The translations under genes and the position numbers were made by a program. A DNA stretch of 64,000 nt from positions 1 through 64,000 of the forward strand of contig NZ_PGEZ01000003.1 in assembly GCF_002797495.1 (NCBI RefSeq), in the 5' to 3' direction. Shown here piece after piece: positions 9,426 through 17,447 of this stretch. Under the pieces are notes generated by a model that saw only the letters and a list, made by a program, of their open reading frames with translations, did no database searches and was not told the DNA's origin. Position 1 is the stretch's first letter, and each line of letters opens with the position of its first letter. The DNA comes from Mumia flava (lineage in GTDB: Bacteria > Actinomycetota > Actinomycetes > Propionibacteriales > Nocardioidaceae).

Positions 9426-10384
9426 GCGGATCCTTCCGTCAGGCATCGCGCGAGGAAGTCGGCGGTGCGGTCGAAGCCGAACGTCGTCGGCACGGGGCAG
9501 GGGTGGCGCGAGGAGCAGACGGTGGCTTTCGGGGACACCTCGGCGGCGAGGCGGCCGTCGTCCATCGCGGCCGGTACGTCGGCCCGCCCCGCGGGGTTGA
9601 GGAACCCGTGCCGGTACCCGTCGACGAGCCACAGCTCCGCGTCGGCGCCGGCGGCGAGCAGCGCCTCGTACAGCAGCTCGCTGTGCCGCGACGGGACCAT
9701 CAGGTCGCCGGTGCCGTGCGCGATCTGGAACGGCGGCGCGTCCGCGGTGACGTAGGTGAGCGGGGAAGCGGAGCGGGCGCGGTCCGGGTGCTCGGCCGGG
9801 ATCCCGCCGAGCAGGCGCGCCTCCGGGGTCGCCGCCGGGTCGGGCGGTCCGAGCGGCGCCCCGGGCGGGACCTGGTCGCCGAGGAGGTCGACCGGCGGGT
9901 ACGCGGCGGCGACCGCGGTCACCGACGCGTCCCGTACGGGGTGGTCGGCGTCAGCTTGGACGGTCCGGGGGTGGTCGGCGCGCTGCTCGCCGGGAAGGGC
10001 GTCGAAGTGTCCGGTGAGTCCGGCCAGTGCCGCCAGATGCCCGCCGGCCGATGCGCCCCAGAGCGCGATCCGGTCGCCGTCCAGGCCGAGCTCGCCGGCG
10101 TGCGCGCGAAACCACCGGATCGCCGCGCGGACGTCGTGCAGCTGAGCGGGGAAGAGCGCGTCGCCCGACAGCCGGTACTCGATCGACGCCATCGCGATCC
10201 CCCGCTCGGTCAGGTGGCGCGGATCGGGCGCGAGCTCGCGGTCGCCGGTGAACCAACCGCCGCCGTGCAGCCACACAACTACCGGCACCGGCGCGGACGC
10301 GTGGGGTCGGTGCAGGTCGAGCACGAGCGGGCCGGTGTCGCGCCGCGCGTACTCGAGCGCGCGCAGCGGCGGCGGCTGGGACAT
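9422..10384 (-). CDS. alpha/beta hydrolase, HSL/BD-FAE esterase type
   Basis: A 320-residue esterase-like hydrolase. It has the oxyanion motif HGGGW (residues 40-44) and the nucleophile elbow GASAGG with Ser112. The Asp and His of the triad are likely in the GTGDLMVP and YRHGF segments near the C-terminus. These are features of the hormone-sensitive lipase and BD-FAE branches, which cleave small acyl or aryl esters in the cytoplasm. There is no signal peptide. It is the first gene of the minus-strand cluster and overlaps the bicupin start. A role in hydrolysing the aryl ester released by flavonol cleavage is attractive but inferred. Its promoter region abuts a tandem repeat array. Confidence 0.8.
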   Translation of the reverse strand: MSQPPPLRALEYARRDTGPLVLDLHRPHASAPVPVVVWLHGGGWFTGDRELAPDPRHLTERGIAMASIEYRLSGDALFPAQLHDVRAAIRWFRAHAGELGLDGDRIALWGASAGGHLAALAGLTGHFDALPGEQRADHPRTVQADADHPVRDASVTAVAAAYPPVDLLGDQVPPGAPLGPPDPAATPEARLLGGIPAEHPDRARSASPLTYVTADAPPFQIAHGTGDLMVPSRHSELLYEALLAAGADAELWLVDGYRHGFLNPAGRADVPAAMDDGRLAAEVSPKATVCSSRHPCPVPTTFGFDRTADFLARCLTEGSA

Positions 10385-10509
10385 CGTCGTCTCCCGGAGA
10401 TACGGCGTGGGCGGTACGGGTGGTCGCCGACCATGCTCCGAGTGCGACCTGGGTCACGTCCAACAGGAAGTCGCGAACCACCCTTCGGGAAACCCGAACG
10501 GATCCGCCG

Positions 10510-11001
10510 GTCGAGGCGCGAGCGAAGACCCACCCCGCTGGTCGAGGCGCGAGCGAAGCGAGCGATCGAGACCCCTGACTCGTTCGTTGGGGGTCTCGAT
10601 CGGGCTCGTCCCTCGCCCGACTCGACCAGCGTGAGAGTCCCCCGCTGGTCGAGGCGCGAGCGAAGCGAGTGATCGAGACCCCTGACTCGTTCGTTGGGGG
10701 TCTCGATCGGGCTCGTCCCTCGCCCGACTCGACCAGCGTGAGAGTCCCCCGCTGGTCGAGGCGCGAGCGAAGCGAGTGATCGAGACCCCTGACTCGTTCG
10801 TTGGGGGTCTCGATCGGGCTCGTCCCTCGCCCGACTCGACCAGCGTGAGAGTCCCCCGCTGGTCGAGGCGCGAGCGCAGCGAGCGATCGAGACCCCTGAC
10901 TCGTTCATTGGGGGTCTCGATCGGGCTCGTCCCTCGCCCGCCTCGACCAGCGTGAGAGTCCCCCGCCGGTCGAGGCGCGAGCGAAGCGAGTGATCGAGAC
11001 C
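10510..11001. repeat. 107-bp tandem repeat array of paired palindromic elements
   Basis: GTCGAGGCGCGAGCGAAG begins at 10541, 10648, 10755, 10862 and 10969, giving four complete units of exactly 107 bp and a 33-base fifth copy. A truncated copy lies at 10510-10527. Each unit contains an element running from GGTCGAG to GATCGAGACC and, further on, a second version of it in reverse orientation. Units differ at only a few bases. The rest of the 10385-11016 gap has no gene. Since 107 is not a multiple of three, frames through it are not coding. Confidence 0.92.
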
Positions 11002-11016
11002 CGACGGTCCGAGGCG

Positions 11017-11901
11017 TCACGCGCGGGCGATCTGCTCCACCACCGCGTGCGCGAGGTCACCGAATTCCCGCACCACCTCCGTCGGCTGCTCCCGCGCGAA
11101 GCACAGCGACGTGGTCACGTCGGGCACACCGCGCAGGGGTACGAAGGCGAGCCCGGGCCGCGCGAACGACTCCGGCGCCGACGCCCCTGCGATGTTGACC
11201 CCGAGGCCGGCACCGCACAGCTCGAGGACCTCTTCGAACGAGTGCGCGACCGCCATCGTCTTGAGGTCGTCGCGGCCGGTGATGGTCTGCAGCCACGCGT
11301 GCTCGCCGGTCGGGTCGTGGACCGCGATGAACGTCTCGCCGGCCAGGTCGGCGACCTCCACCGACGGCTGCGCGGCGAGCGGGTGCGCCTCGGGGACGAC
11401 GAGGACGAGCCCTTCGGACCACAGCGACTCGGCGTGCAGGTGCGCAGGCAGCGGCCCGGCCTCCGCGACGAACGCGCAGTCGACGTCGCCGCGCTCCAGC
11501 GCCGCGACCCACCCGTCGAACCCGAGCTGCCGGATCTCCCACTGCACGTCGGGCCGTTCGCGCGCCGCCTCGGTCATCACCGCCCGGAACCGCGGTGTCG
11601 TCACCATCAGGCCCACCCGTACGCGCGGTGTGTCCCGTACGCGCTGTCCCCACGCGGCGATCGCGTCGATCCCGTCGACGACCCGCTCCGCGAGCGGCAG
11701 GAGCTCGACACCCTCGGGCGTCAGGCTCGCGCCGCTGCGTCCTCGGTCGAACAGCCGCCGCCCGATCCGGCGCTCGAGCGTCGCGACGTTCTCGCTCAGC
11801 GTCGACGTGGCGAGGTGCAGCGACTCGGCCGCGCGCCCGAAGTGCCCGTGCCGCGCCACGGCGACGAACACCCGGAGCTGGTGCGCGGTGACGTCGATCA
11901 C
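11017..11901 (-). CDS. LysR-type transcriptional regulator
   Basis: A 294-residue LysR regulator. The DNA-binding domain starts TAHQLRVFVAVARHGHF and includes ESLHLATSTLSENVATLE; the effector domain follows from about residue 90. GTG at 11901 is chosen because the family alignment begins there; the reading frame continues upstream without homology. The stop lies 15 bases from the 107-bp repeat array. The neighbouring upstream gene is a membrane protein, and the next is a tannase in the same direction. It may govern a local catabolic gene, but no operator could be assigned and its target is unknown. Confidence 0.82.
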   Translation of the reverse strand: MIDVTAHQLRVFVAVARHGHFGRAAESLHLATSTLSENVATLERRIGRRLFDRGRSGASLTPEGVELLPLAERVVDGIDAIAAWGQRVRDTPRVRVGLMVTTPRFRAVMTEAARERPDVQWEIRQLGFDGWVAALERGDVDCAFVAEAGPLPAHLHAESLWSEGLVLVVPEAHPLAAQPSVEVADLAGETFIAVHDPTGEHAWLQTITGRDDLKTMAVAHSFEEVLELCGAGLGVNIAGASAPESFARPGLAFVPLRGVPDVTTSLCFAREQPTEVVREFGDLAHAVVEQIARA

Positions 11902-11940
11902 GACCGCCAGTCTGACACGCACCGCCCGCGTCCACGGTTT

Positions 11941-11988
11941 GTCGAGTTCCGGCGACTTCCGGCACATCCGATCGCGCCGCAACTCGAC
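11941..11988 (-). terminator. inverted repeat after the membrane protein gene
   Basis: GTCGAGTT (11941-11948) pairs with AACTCGAC (11981-11988), starting about 20 bases past the stop at 12008. A smaller hairpin CCGGCGACTTCCGG sits in the loop. It may end the membrane protein transcript. Confidence 0.4.
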
Positions 11989-12007
11989 GAATCGGGGTCG
12001 GGATAGA

Positions 12008-12643
12008 TCACGCGTCCGCGTCCTCGTAGGTGTTGACGCCGGTGATGCGCCGGACGGATCCCCACCCCCACACCGCCCACGCGACCAGGAGGAGCGCACC
12101 GAGCAGCGACCCGACGGCATCGGCGACGAGGTCGCCGACGGTGTCGGAGTTGCCCTCCGACAGCGCGGTGTCGAACGTGCCGTCGGAGGTGAACTCGACG
12201 ATCTCCCACAGCCCGCCGACCGCCATGCCCAGGCAGAACACGACGATCGCCATCCCGGTGTAGTGCCGCGCGTGCGTCTCGTCGCGCGGGTCGGGCAGGA
12301 CGTCGAGCCTCGCGAGCCCGATGTAGAGCACCGGGGCGACCAGGCACGGCAGCACCACGTGCACGACGCGGTCGAACCAGCTGATCGAGTCGTACCAGCC
12401 GAGCGCCTCCCCGACCGCGTGCAACGTGAGCACGAGGACGAACCCGGCGTCGTACGGCCGCGGGAGGTTGATGATCCGCGCGAGCAGCGCCAGGACCGTC
12501 GCGAAGCCGAGCGCCAGCGCGCCGCCGACGTTGCCGGCGACGAGCGCGACCAGGGTGGCGACGACGAGACCGATGCGGAGCACGTCGATGCCGTCACGGA
12601 CCAGCGGGGTCCAGTCACCGAGGATGAGCCTGCGGGCGTCCAC
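12008..12643 (-). CDS. integral membrane protein, DUF2238/YjdF-like
   Basis: A 211-residue membrane protein with about six hydrophobic segments. Conserved-looking features are WFDRVVH in the middle, GGLWEIVEF, and DTVGDLVADAVGSLLGA near the end. This spacing of Trp-Glu and Asp-rich helices matches the DUF2238/YjdF type of uncharacterised bacterial membrane proteins. No transport or catalytic role is established. It stands between a LysR gene and a tannase gene on the same strand, with hairpins on both sides, so it is probably its own transcript. The ATG at 12643 is the first possible start in good context. Confidence 0.65.
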   Translation of the reverse strand: MDARRLILGDWTPLVRDGIDVLRIGLVVATLVALVAGNVGGALALGFATVLALLARIINLPRPYDAGFVLVLTLHAVGEALGWYDSISWFDRVVHVVLPCLVAPVLYIGLARLDVLPDPRDETHARHYTGMAIVVFCLGMAVGGLWEIVEFTSDGTFDTALSEGNSDTVGDLVADAVGSLLGALLLVAWAVWGWGSVRRITGVNTYEDADA

Positions 12644-12690
12644 GACGGCAGACTACGCCGACGGCACGGGACGGTCTGGCGGCCGCGGGT

Positions 12691-12731
12691 CTGGCACGCT
12701 GTCCGCCTCCCTGCGACGGACAGCGTGCCAG
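12691..12731 (-). terminator. strong hairpin terminator after the tannase gene
   Basis: CTGGCACGCTGTCCG (12691-12705) and its exact reverse complement (12717-12731) form a 15-bp perfect stem with an 11-base loop, 14 bases beyond the tannase stop. Confidence 0.8.
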
Positions 12732-12745
12732 GTTCAGCAGCGAGG

Positions 12746-14605
12746 TCAGCGCCCCGTACGGCCGTGGCCCCCCTTGTCGTTCGGGTGACCCTTGCCGTGC
12801 TTCTTCGCCTTGCCCTTCGGATGGAGCGGCTTGCAGACGAGGTCGTCGCCGACGGCCTTGCACTGCGTCTGGTAGCCGTGTGACAGGAGCGACTCGCCGA
12901 CCCAGCGGTAGTCCGGTCCAACGTCCTTCTTCGGTGTGTACGCCACGAAGTTCGCGGCGTCGTCGGTGCTGCCGGTGCCGTCGTAGCGGGCGACGGTCGG
13001 GTACGGGTAGACCGGGCGGGTTCGGGTCACCGTGCCCTGATCGTCGGTCGCGGAGGCGATCAGCCGGTCAGGGGCCCGGCCGCTCTCGACCCACGCCATC
13101 ACCGGGGTGAGCACATCGGTCGAGTTCGGGCCGTCGCCACCGCCGCAGTGCGCCATGCCCGGGAACAGGTAGAGCTTCGCGAACTGCTTCACCGCGCCCT
13201 TGCCCATCGTCTTCTGCATCGCGTCGTAGTACGCGAGGGTGTTCTGCGGTGAGATGTGCTGGTCGTTCCACCCGTGCCACAGCAGCAGCTTGCCGCCGCC
13301 CTTGCGGTACGCCTTGAGGTCCGGGTCCAGCGCGGCCATGTAGCTCGACGAGGGCATCACGGTGTCCCAGAAGCCCTTGACGGTCAGCGGCAGGTCGCTG
13401 AGCTCGTAGTCGGGGTCCGCGTCGTTCGGGTCGGCGAGGTAGCGCAGGTACGACAGCGCGAAGTTCTCGCTCTGCGCGTGCCCGTCGGGTGTCGCCGGAA
13501 CGAACAGCGTCCACTCCAGCTCCGAGCCCCACTCGTGCGAGATCTCCTGCTCGAGACGCTTCCCGTCGGCCGTCCTCGCACCCTCGTGGAGCTTCTGGAC
13601 GACCTCGGCCTCCTCCGTCGACAGGCAGGTCGACGGGTCCTGACCGTCGGCGCAGACGATCGTCATCGGGTCGAAGCCACAGGCGCGCGGATCGTCGAGG
13701 ATCCCGTCCTCCACGCCGTCGATCCCGTCGCACGCGGCGATCACCGCGTCGTGGACGACCGGCAGCTTGTCGGCGAGCAGGATGAACTGCCCCTTCTCGT
13801 CCTGGTTGGCCAGCACGTTCCAGGCGTGGTGGTACGTGTTCTGCACCGCCATGTTGCTCGCCGGAGCGCCCGCGGCGATCCCGTCGAAGTCGTCGGGGTA
13901 GCGCTGCGCCTCCATCAGCGCCTCGCGGCCGCCGTCGGAGCAGCCGGTGAAGTACGAGTACGCGGGCGCCTGTCCGTAGAACCTCGTGATGAGCGCCTTC
14001 GCGACCTCGGCGGTGACGTGCACCCCGCGGTACGCGAAGTCGATCTGCGCCTGCGGGTTGTCCGCGGCCCACGAGCCGTCGTTCTGACCCTGGTGCCCCA
14101 TGTCGGTGCTGGCGCTGGCGACGCTGCCGTCCTCGATCACCGGGCAACCGGAGGACTGGCCGTAGTTGATCCGCACGTTGCCGCACAGCCCGCCGCAGCC
14201 GGTCTGGACGTACCGCTGGGTCCACCCCTCGACGGGGAGACGGACCATGATCGTGTTCGCCGGGGCGACCGTGCCGGTCACCTCGCAGTACGGGGCGGTG
14301 GTGCCGTCGTCGACCACGCTCGCGGCCGTGATCGTGACGGGTGCGTCGGTGACGCCGTCGAGGTCGAGACCGACGACGTCCTCGCACGCCATCACCGGGG
14401 CGAGCGCGGCGAGGTCACGCAGGCCGTCGGCGGTGACGGCGGTGCGCCCGTGAGAACCGGCGCTCGTCGCGGCGCTGACCGTACCGGCCTGCGCGAGCGA
14501 CAGCACCAGGATCGCGGCGGCACCCACGGCGGCCGCGAGAAAGGCCGGACGTCGGCGAGTGCTGCGTACCGACGGCCGCTCCTGCCTCTGGAAGGTCCAA
14601 GGCAT
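12746..14605 (-). CDS. secreted tannase / feruloyl esterase family protein
   Basis: A 619-residue tannase-family (PF07519-type) esterase. It has a basic N-terminus and a hydrophobic segment ending near ...GTVSAA, a Sec signal peptide. The family CS-D-HC arrangement is intact: Cys222-Ser223 in GCSDGG, the Asp in WHGWNDQH, and His-Cys in GMAHCGGG, where the two Cys form a disulfide linking Ser and His. Members cleave galloyl or feruloyl esters. A Lys/Gly-rich tail of about 25 residues ends the protein and may bind the cell surface. AGAGGAG seven bases before ATG 14605 supports the start. It diverges from an importer and galBCD homologues, so it probably releases gallate outside the cell for import and breakdown. 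Confidence 0.88.
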   Translation of the reverse strand: MPWTFQRQERPSVRSTRRRPAFLAAAVGAAAILVLSLAQAGTVSAATSAGSHGRTAVTADGLRDLAALAPVMACEDVVGLDLDGVTDAPVTITAASVVDDGTTAPYCEVTGTVAPANTIMVRLPVEGWTQRYVQTGCGGLCGNVRINYGQSSGCPVIEDGSVASASTDMGHQGQNDGSWAADNPQAQIDFAYRGVHVTAEVAKALITRFYGQAPAYSYFTGCSDGGREALMEAQRYPDDFDGIAAGAPASNMAVQNTYHHAWNVLANQDEKGQFILLADKLPVVHDAVIAACDGIDGVEDGILDDPRACGFDPMTIVCADGQDPSTCLSTEEAEVVQKLHEGARTADGKRLEQEISHEWGSELEWTLFVPATPDGHAQSENFALSYLRYLADPNDADPDYELSDLPLTVKGFWDTVMPSSSYMAALDPDLKAYRKGGGKLLLWHGWNDQHISPQNTLAYYDAMQKTMGKGAVKQFAKLYLFPGMAHCGGGDGPNSTDVLTPVMAWVESGRAPDRLIASATDDQGTVTRTRPVYPYPTVARYDGTGSTDDAANFVAYTPKKDVGPDYRWVGESLLSHGYQTQCKAVGDDLVCKPLHPKGKAKKHGKGHPNDKGGHGRTGR

Positions 14606-14659
14606 CGAGAACTCCTCTGGGTTCAGAGCCCACCCGAGAACGCGACGGACGCCGCTGGG

Positions 14660-14692
14660 GTGTGACGGACGTTACACATGATCGTCAACAAT
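14660..14692 (-). promoter_or_regulatory. tannase promoter arm with GntR-type operator
   Basis: Read on the minus strand, ATTGTTGACGAT (14681-14692) is followed by GTGTAACGTCCGTCACAC (14660-14677). A -35-like TTGCAG lies just upstream, 18 bases from the -10-like TAACGT, so the operator sits in the promoter spacer. The arrangement is mirrored in the importer promoter with 17 of the 18 downstream bases identical. Confidence 0.6.
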
Positions 14693-14714
14693 CTGCAATG
14701 CAATCTTGCGAACG

Positions 14715-14747
14715 GGTCTCGATCGCTCGCTCCGCTCGCGCCTCGCC
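14715..14747. repeat. solitary copy of the GGTCGAG...GATCGAGACC element
   Basis: This 33-base segment is a reverse-orientation copy, with a few changes, of the element that makes up the 107-bp array at 10.5-11.0 kb. It sits between the two mirrored promoters of tannase and importer. Its presence at two loci shows it is an interspersed family. Confidence 0.75.
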
Positions 14748-14802
14748 ACCGACAGGTCTCGGGGAGGTCACGGTTCCGATCGCTCCACAAATTGGCTTCA
14801 CT

Positions 14803-14835
14803 ATTGTTCACAATCTGGTGTAGCGTCCGTCACAC
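14803..14835 (+). promoter_or_regulatory. importer promoter arm with GntR-type operator
   Basis: ATTGTTCACAAT (14803-14814) has perfect ATTGT/ACAAT arms, as expected for a FadR-type GntR dimer site. It lies between a -35-like TTCACT and a -10-like TAGCGT spaced by 18 bases, and is followed by GTGTAGCGTCCGTCACAC (14818-14835). Confidence 0.62.
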
Positions 14836-14886
14836 AATCCCCCGCCACACCCGCGGCGGGCCGTTGACCCTCTCAAGGAGGACCCG

Positions 14887-15885
14887 ATGCACCGGTTGTT
14901 CACCCGCGTCGCCCGGCGGCGAGGCCGCACGATCGCCGCACTCACGCTGGCCCTGACGCTGAGCGCGACGGCGACCGCCTGCGGTGGCGACGACGCCTCC
15001 GCCGGCGACGGATCCGGCGACGACACGACCGCGGTCACGGTCGGCGTCATCCCGATCCTCGACGTCGCGCCGATCTACCTCGGCGTCGAGCAGGGCTTCT
15101 TCGCCGACGAGGGCCTCGACGTGACGCTCGAGACCGCACAGGGCGGTGCGGCGATCGTGCCCGGCGTGGTGAGCGGGCAGTTCCAGTTCGGCTTCAGCAA
15201 CACCATCTCGCTGCTGCTCGCGACGTCCGAGGGCCTCCCGCTGACGGTCGTCGCCGACGGTGTCTCGTCCACCGGCGAGGAGGGCAACGACTTCGGCGCG
15301 GTGATCGTCCCCGCGGACTCCGACATCAAGACCGCCGCGGACCTCGAGGGCAAGAAGGTCGCGGTCAACACGCTGAACAACATCAACACCACCACGACCA
15401 ACGAGGCGGTCCGCAAGGACGGAGGCGACCCGTCGACCATCGAGTACGTCGAGCTGGCCTTCCCCGACATCATCCCCGCGATCCAGAAGGGTGACGTCGA
15501 CGCCGGGCAGGTCGTCGAGCCGTTCCTCACGATCGGCACGTCCTCGGGCATGCGCGCGGTCACGGACAACTTCGTCCAGACCGACCCCGACCTCACCGTG
15601 GCGATGTACTTCACCTCCGAGCAGTTCGCCCAGGAGGATCCGGAGGTCGTCGAGGCGTTCACAAGCGCGATGAACGAGTCGCTCGACTACGCCCAGGAGA
15701 ACCCGGATGCGGTTCGCGAGGTCCTCGGCACCTACACGGAGCTCGACGCCGACCTCCAGGAGCAGGTCATCCTGCCGCGCTGGACGTCGGAGATCGACGT
15801 CGACTCCGTCGAGCTTCTGTCCGAGCTGGCCGTGACCGACGGCCTGTACTCCGAGCAGCCCGACATCGACACGCTGCTGCCGTGA
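14887..15885 (+). CDS. ABC importer substrate-binding lipoprotein (NitT/TauT type)
   Basis: A 332-residue periplasmic-binding protein of the NMT1/SsuA/TauA class. An Arg-rich N-terminus, a hydrophobic stretch and Cys32 (TATAC) form a lipoprotein signal, although the lipobox is not canonical. The mature protein shows the class hallmarks PIYLGVEQGFFADEGLDV and the hinge segment LEGKKVAVN. It probably captures a small organic anion at the membrane surface. AGGAGG before ATG 14887 sets the start. Two permease genes and an ATPase gene follow with overlaps. Because galBCD homologues come next and a tannase diverges, gallate or a related acid is the best guess for the ligand; this is inference, as the class also takes sulfonates, nitrate and thiamine precursors. 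Confidence 0.85.
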   Translation: MHRLFTRVARRRGRTIAALTLALTLSATATACGGDDASAGDGSGDDTTAVTVGVIPILDVAPIYLGVEQGFFADEGLDVTLETAQGGAAIVPGVVSGQFQFGFSNTISLLLATSEGLPLTVVADGVSSTGEEGNDFGAVIVPADSDIKTAADLEGKKVAVNTLNNINTTTTNEAVRKDGGDPSTIEYVELAFPDIIPAIQKGDVDAGQVVEPFLTIGTSSGMRAVTDNFVQTDPDLTVAMYFTSEQFAQEDPEVVEAFTSAMNESLDYAQENPDAVREVLGTYTELDADLQEQVILPRWTSEIDVDSVELLSELAVTDGLYSEQPDIDTLLP

Positions 15886-16661
15886 CACGAGCACCGCGGA
15901 CCCGCGACGCGCTGCTCGGCCTGACCGGGCTCGCGCTCGTGGTCGCCGTCGTCCAGCTCCTCCCCACCCTCGGCCTGGTCGACCCCGCGTACCTCCCGCC
16001 GGCGACGGAGATGTTCTCCGCCCTGGCGCGGGAGGTCACCGAGGCGTCGTTCTGGACCCAGCTCGGCGAGACCCTGCGCGGGTGGGCGATCGGTCTCGCG
16101 GCCGCGATGGTCGCCGGTGTGCTGGCCGGCATCGTGATCGGCAGCGTCGACTTCCTGCGCAAGCTGACGGCGTCGACGATCGAGTTCCTGCGGCCGATCC
16201 CGTCGGTCGCGCTGATCCCGCTGGTCGTCCTGATCTACGGCAGCAAGCCCGCATCGGCCCTCGTCCTCGTGGTGTACGCGTCGTTCTGGCAGGTGCTCGT
16301 GCAGGTGCTGTACGGCGTCGCCGACGTCGATCCGGTCGTACGCGACACCGCGCGCTCGTACCGCTTCTCCCGCCGGGCGCTCGTCCGGCGGGTGATCTGG
16401 CCGACCGCGCTGCCCTACGTGCTCACCGGGTTCCGGCTCGCAGCCGCGGTCGCGCTGATCCTCGAGATCACCGCGGAGCTCGTGATCGGCGTGCCGGGGC
16501 TCGGAAACGCCATCGGCGTCGCACAGAGCTCGGGTGCGGTCGCGCTCACGTACGCCCTGGTGATCGTCGTCGGCCTCGTCGGCGTCGCGGTCAACCTCGG
16601 CGCCCGCACCATCGAGCGGCGGGCGCTGCACTGGCACGCCTCGATCCGGAGGGACCTATGA
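15882..16661 (+). CDS. ABC importer permease (SsuC/TauC type) 1
   Basis: A 259-residue inner-membrane permease of the binding-protein-dependent family. The cytoplasmic EAA-type loop that contacts the ATPase is readable as ARSYRFSRRALVRRVIWPTALPYV, and hydrophobic helices flank it. The GTG start at 15882 overlaps the stop of the binding-protein gene by four bases, and its own stop overlaps the next permease. The second permease is only distantly similar, so the importer probably uses a heterodimeric membrane part. That is less usual than the single SsuC or TauC homodimer. Confidence 0.88.
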   Translation: MTRAPRTRDALLGLTGLALVVAVVQLLPTLGLVDPAYLPPATEMFSALAREVTEASFWTQLGETLRGWAIGLAAAMVAGVLAGIVIGSVDFLRKLTASTIEFLRPIPSVALIPLVVLIYGSKPASALVLVVYASFWQVLVQVLYGVADVDPVVRDTARSYRFSRRALVRRVIWPTALPYVLTGFRLAAAVALILEITAELVIGVPGLGNAIGVAQSSGAVALTYALVIVVGLVGVAVNLGARTIERRALHWHASIRRDL

Positions 16662-17446
16662 CGACCGTCGCCACCTGGGGCCGGCAGCTGTTCTGGCTGC
16701 TCGCCCTCCCCCTGGTGCTGCTCACGCTGTGGTGGGTCGCCTCCGCCGACAGCACGAGCATCTTCTGGCCACCGCTGTCGACGATCCTCGAGGCGTTCCC
16801 GCAGACCTGGGACGCAGACCGGATCGTGAACGACGCCCTGCCGAGCCTGGCCCGGCTCGGCATCGGCTACGCCCTGGCGCTGGTCGCCGGGGTCGCGGGC
16901 GGGATCCTGGTCGGGCTCTCCCGTACGGTACGCGCGCTCTGCGAGCCGTCGATGGAGTTCTTCCGGGCGATCCCGCCGCCGGTGCTGGTGCCGGTGATCG
17001 CCCTGTTCGCCGGCTACACGGGGTCGACCTCGAAGATCGTGACGATCGCGCTCGGCTGCCTGTGGCCGATCCTGCTGAACACCGTCGAGGGCGTCCGCGG
17101 CCTCGACGAGGTCCAGCTCGACACCGCACGGGTCTACCGGTTCCGTTCCCGCACGCGCCTCCTGCAGGTCGTCCTGCGCGGCGCGAGCCCGCAGATCGCC
17201 GCCGGTGCCCGCCAGGCTCTGTCGATCGGCGTGATCCTCATGGTGATCAGCGAGCTGTTCGGAGCGAACCGCGGTCTCGGTGCCTCGATCGTGCAGTTCC
17301 AGCGGGCCTTCGCCGTGCCCGAGATGTGGACCGGCATCATCCTGCTCGGCCTGATCGGCGTGGCCCTCGCGGGCCTGTTCCGGCTGGTCGAGCACCGTGC
17401 GCTCGCGTGGTACCGCGGCGTACGTCGCGCAGACAGAGGAGCATGA
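16658..17446 (+). CDS. ABC importer permease (SsuC/TauC type) 2
   Basis: A 262-residue permease with an N-terminal hydrophobic segment and the coupling loop TARVYRFRSRTRLLQVVL, followed by QALSIGVILMVISELFG. It shares fold and loop position with the permease encoded just upstream but differs in most residues. ATG 16658 overlaps the previous stop (ATGA). Together with the other permease it would form the membrane channel of the importer. The ATPase gene begins one base after this stop. Confidence 0.88.
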   Translation: MTTVATWGRQLFWLLALPLVLLTLWWVASADSTSIFWPPLSTILEAFPQTWDADRIVNDALPSLARLGIGYALALVAGVAGGILVGLSRTVRALCEPSMEFFRAIPPPVLVPVIALFAGYTGSTSKIVTIALGCLWPILLNTVEGVRGLDEVQLDTARVYRFRSRTRLLQVVLRGASPQIAAGARQALSIGVILMVISELFGANRGLGASIVQFQRAFAVPEMWTGIILLGLIGVALAGLFRLVEHRALAWYRGVRRADRGA

Positions 17447-17447
17447 C

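Noticed and set aside
5092-9755. Very long plus-strand open frames opposite the monooxygenase, MFS, LysR, bicupin and hydrolase genes
   Set aside because: They are Arg/Pro-rich shadow frames typical of high-GC DNA; the minus strand has clear family motifs and ribosome sites.
10510-11001. CRISPR array
   Set aside because: Units are 107 bp and nearly identical throughout; there are no unique spacers and no cas genes.
10279-11020. Minus-strand frames with repeated SLASLAPRPAGDSH-like peptides
   Set aside because: They are translations of the 107-bp tandem array, whose period is not a multiple of three, so the peptide changes frame between units.
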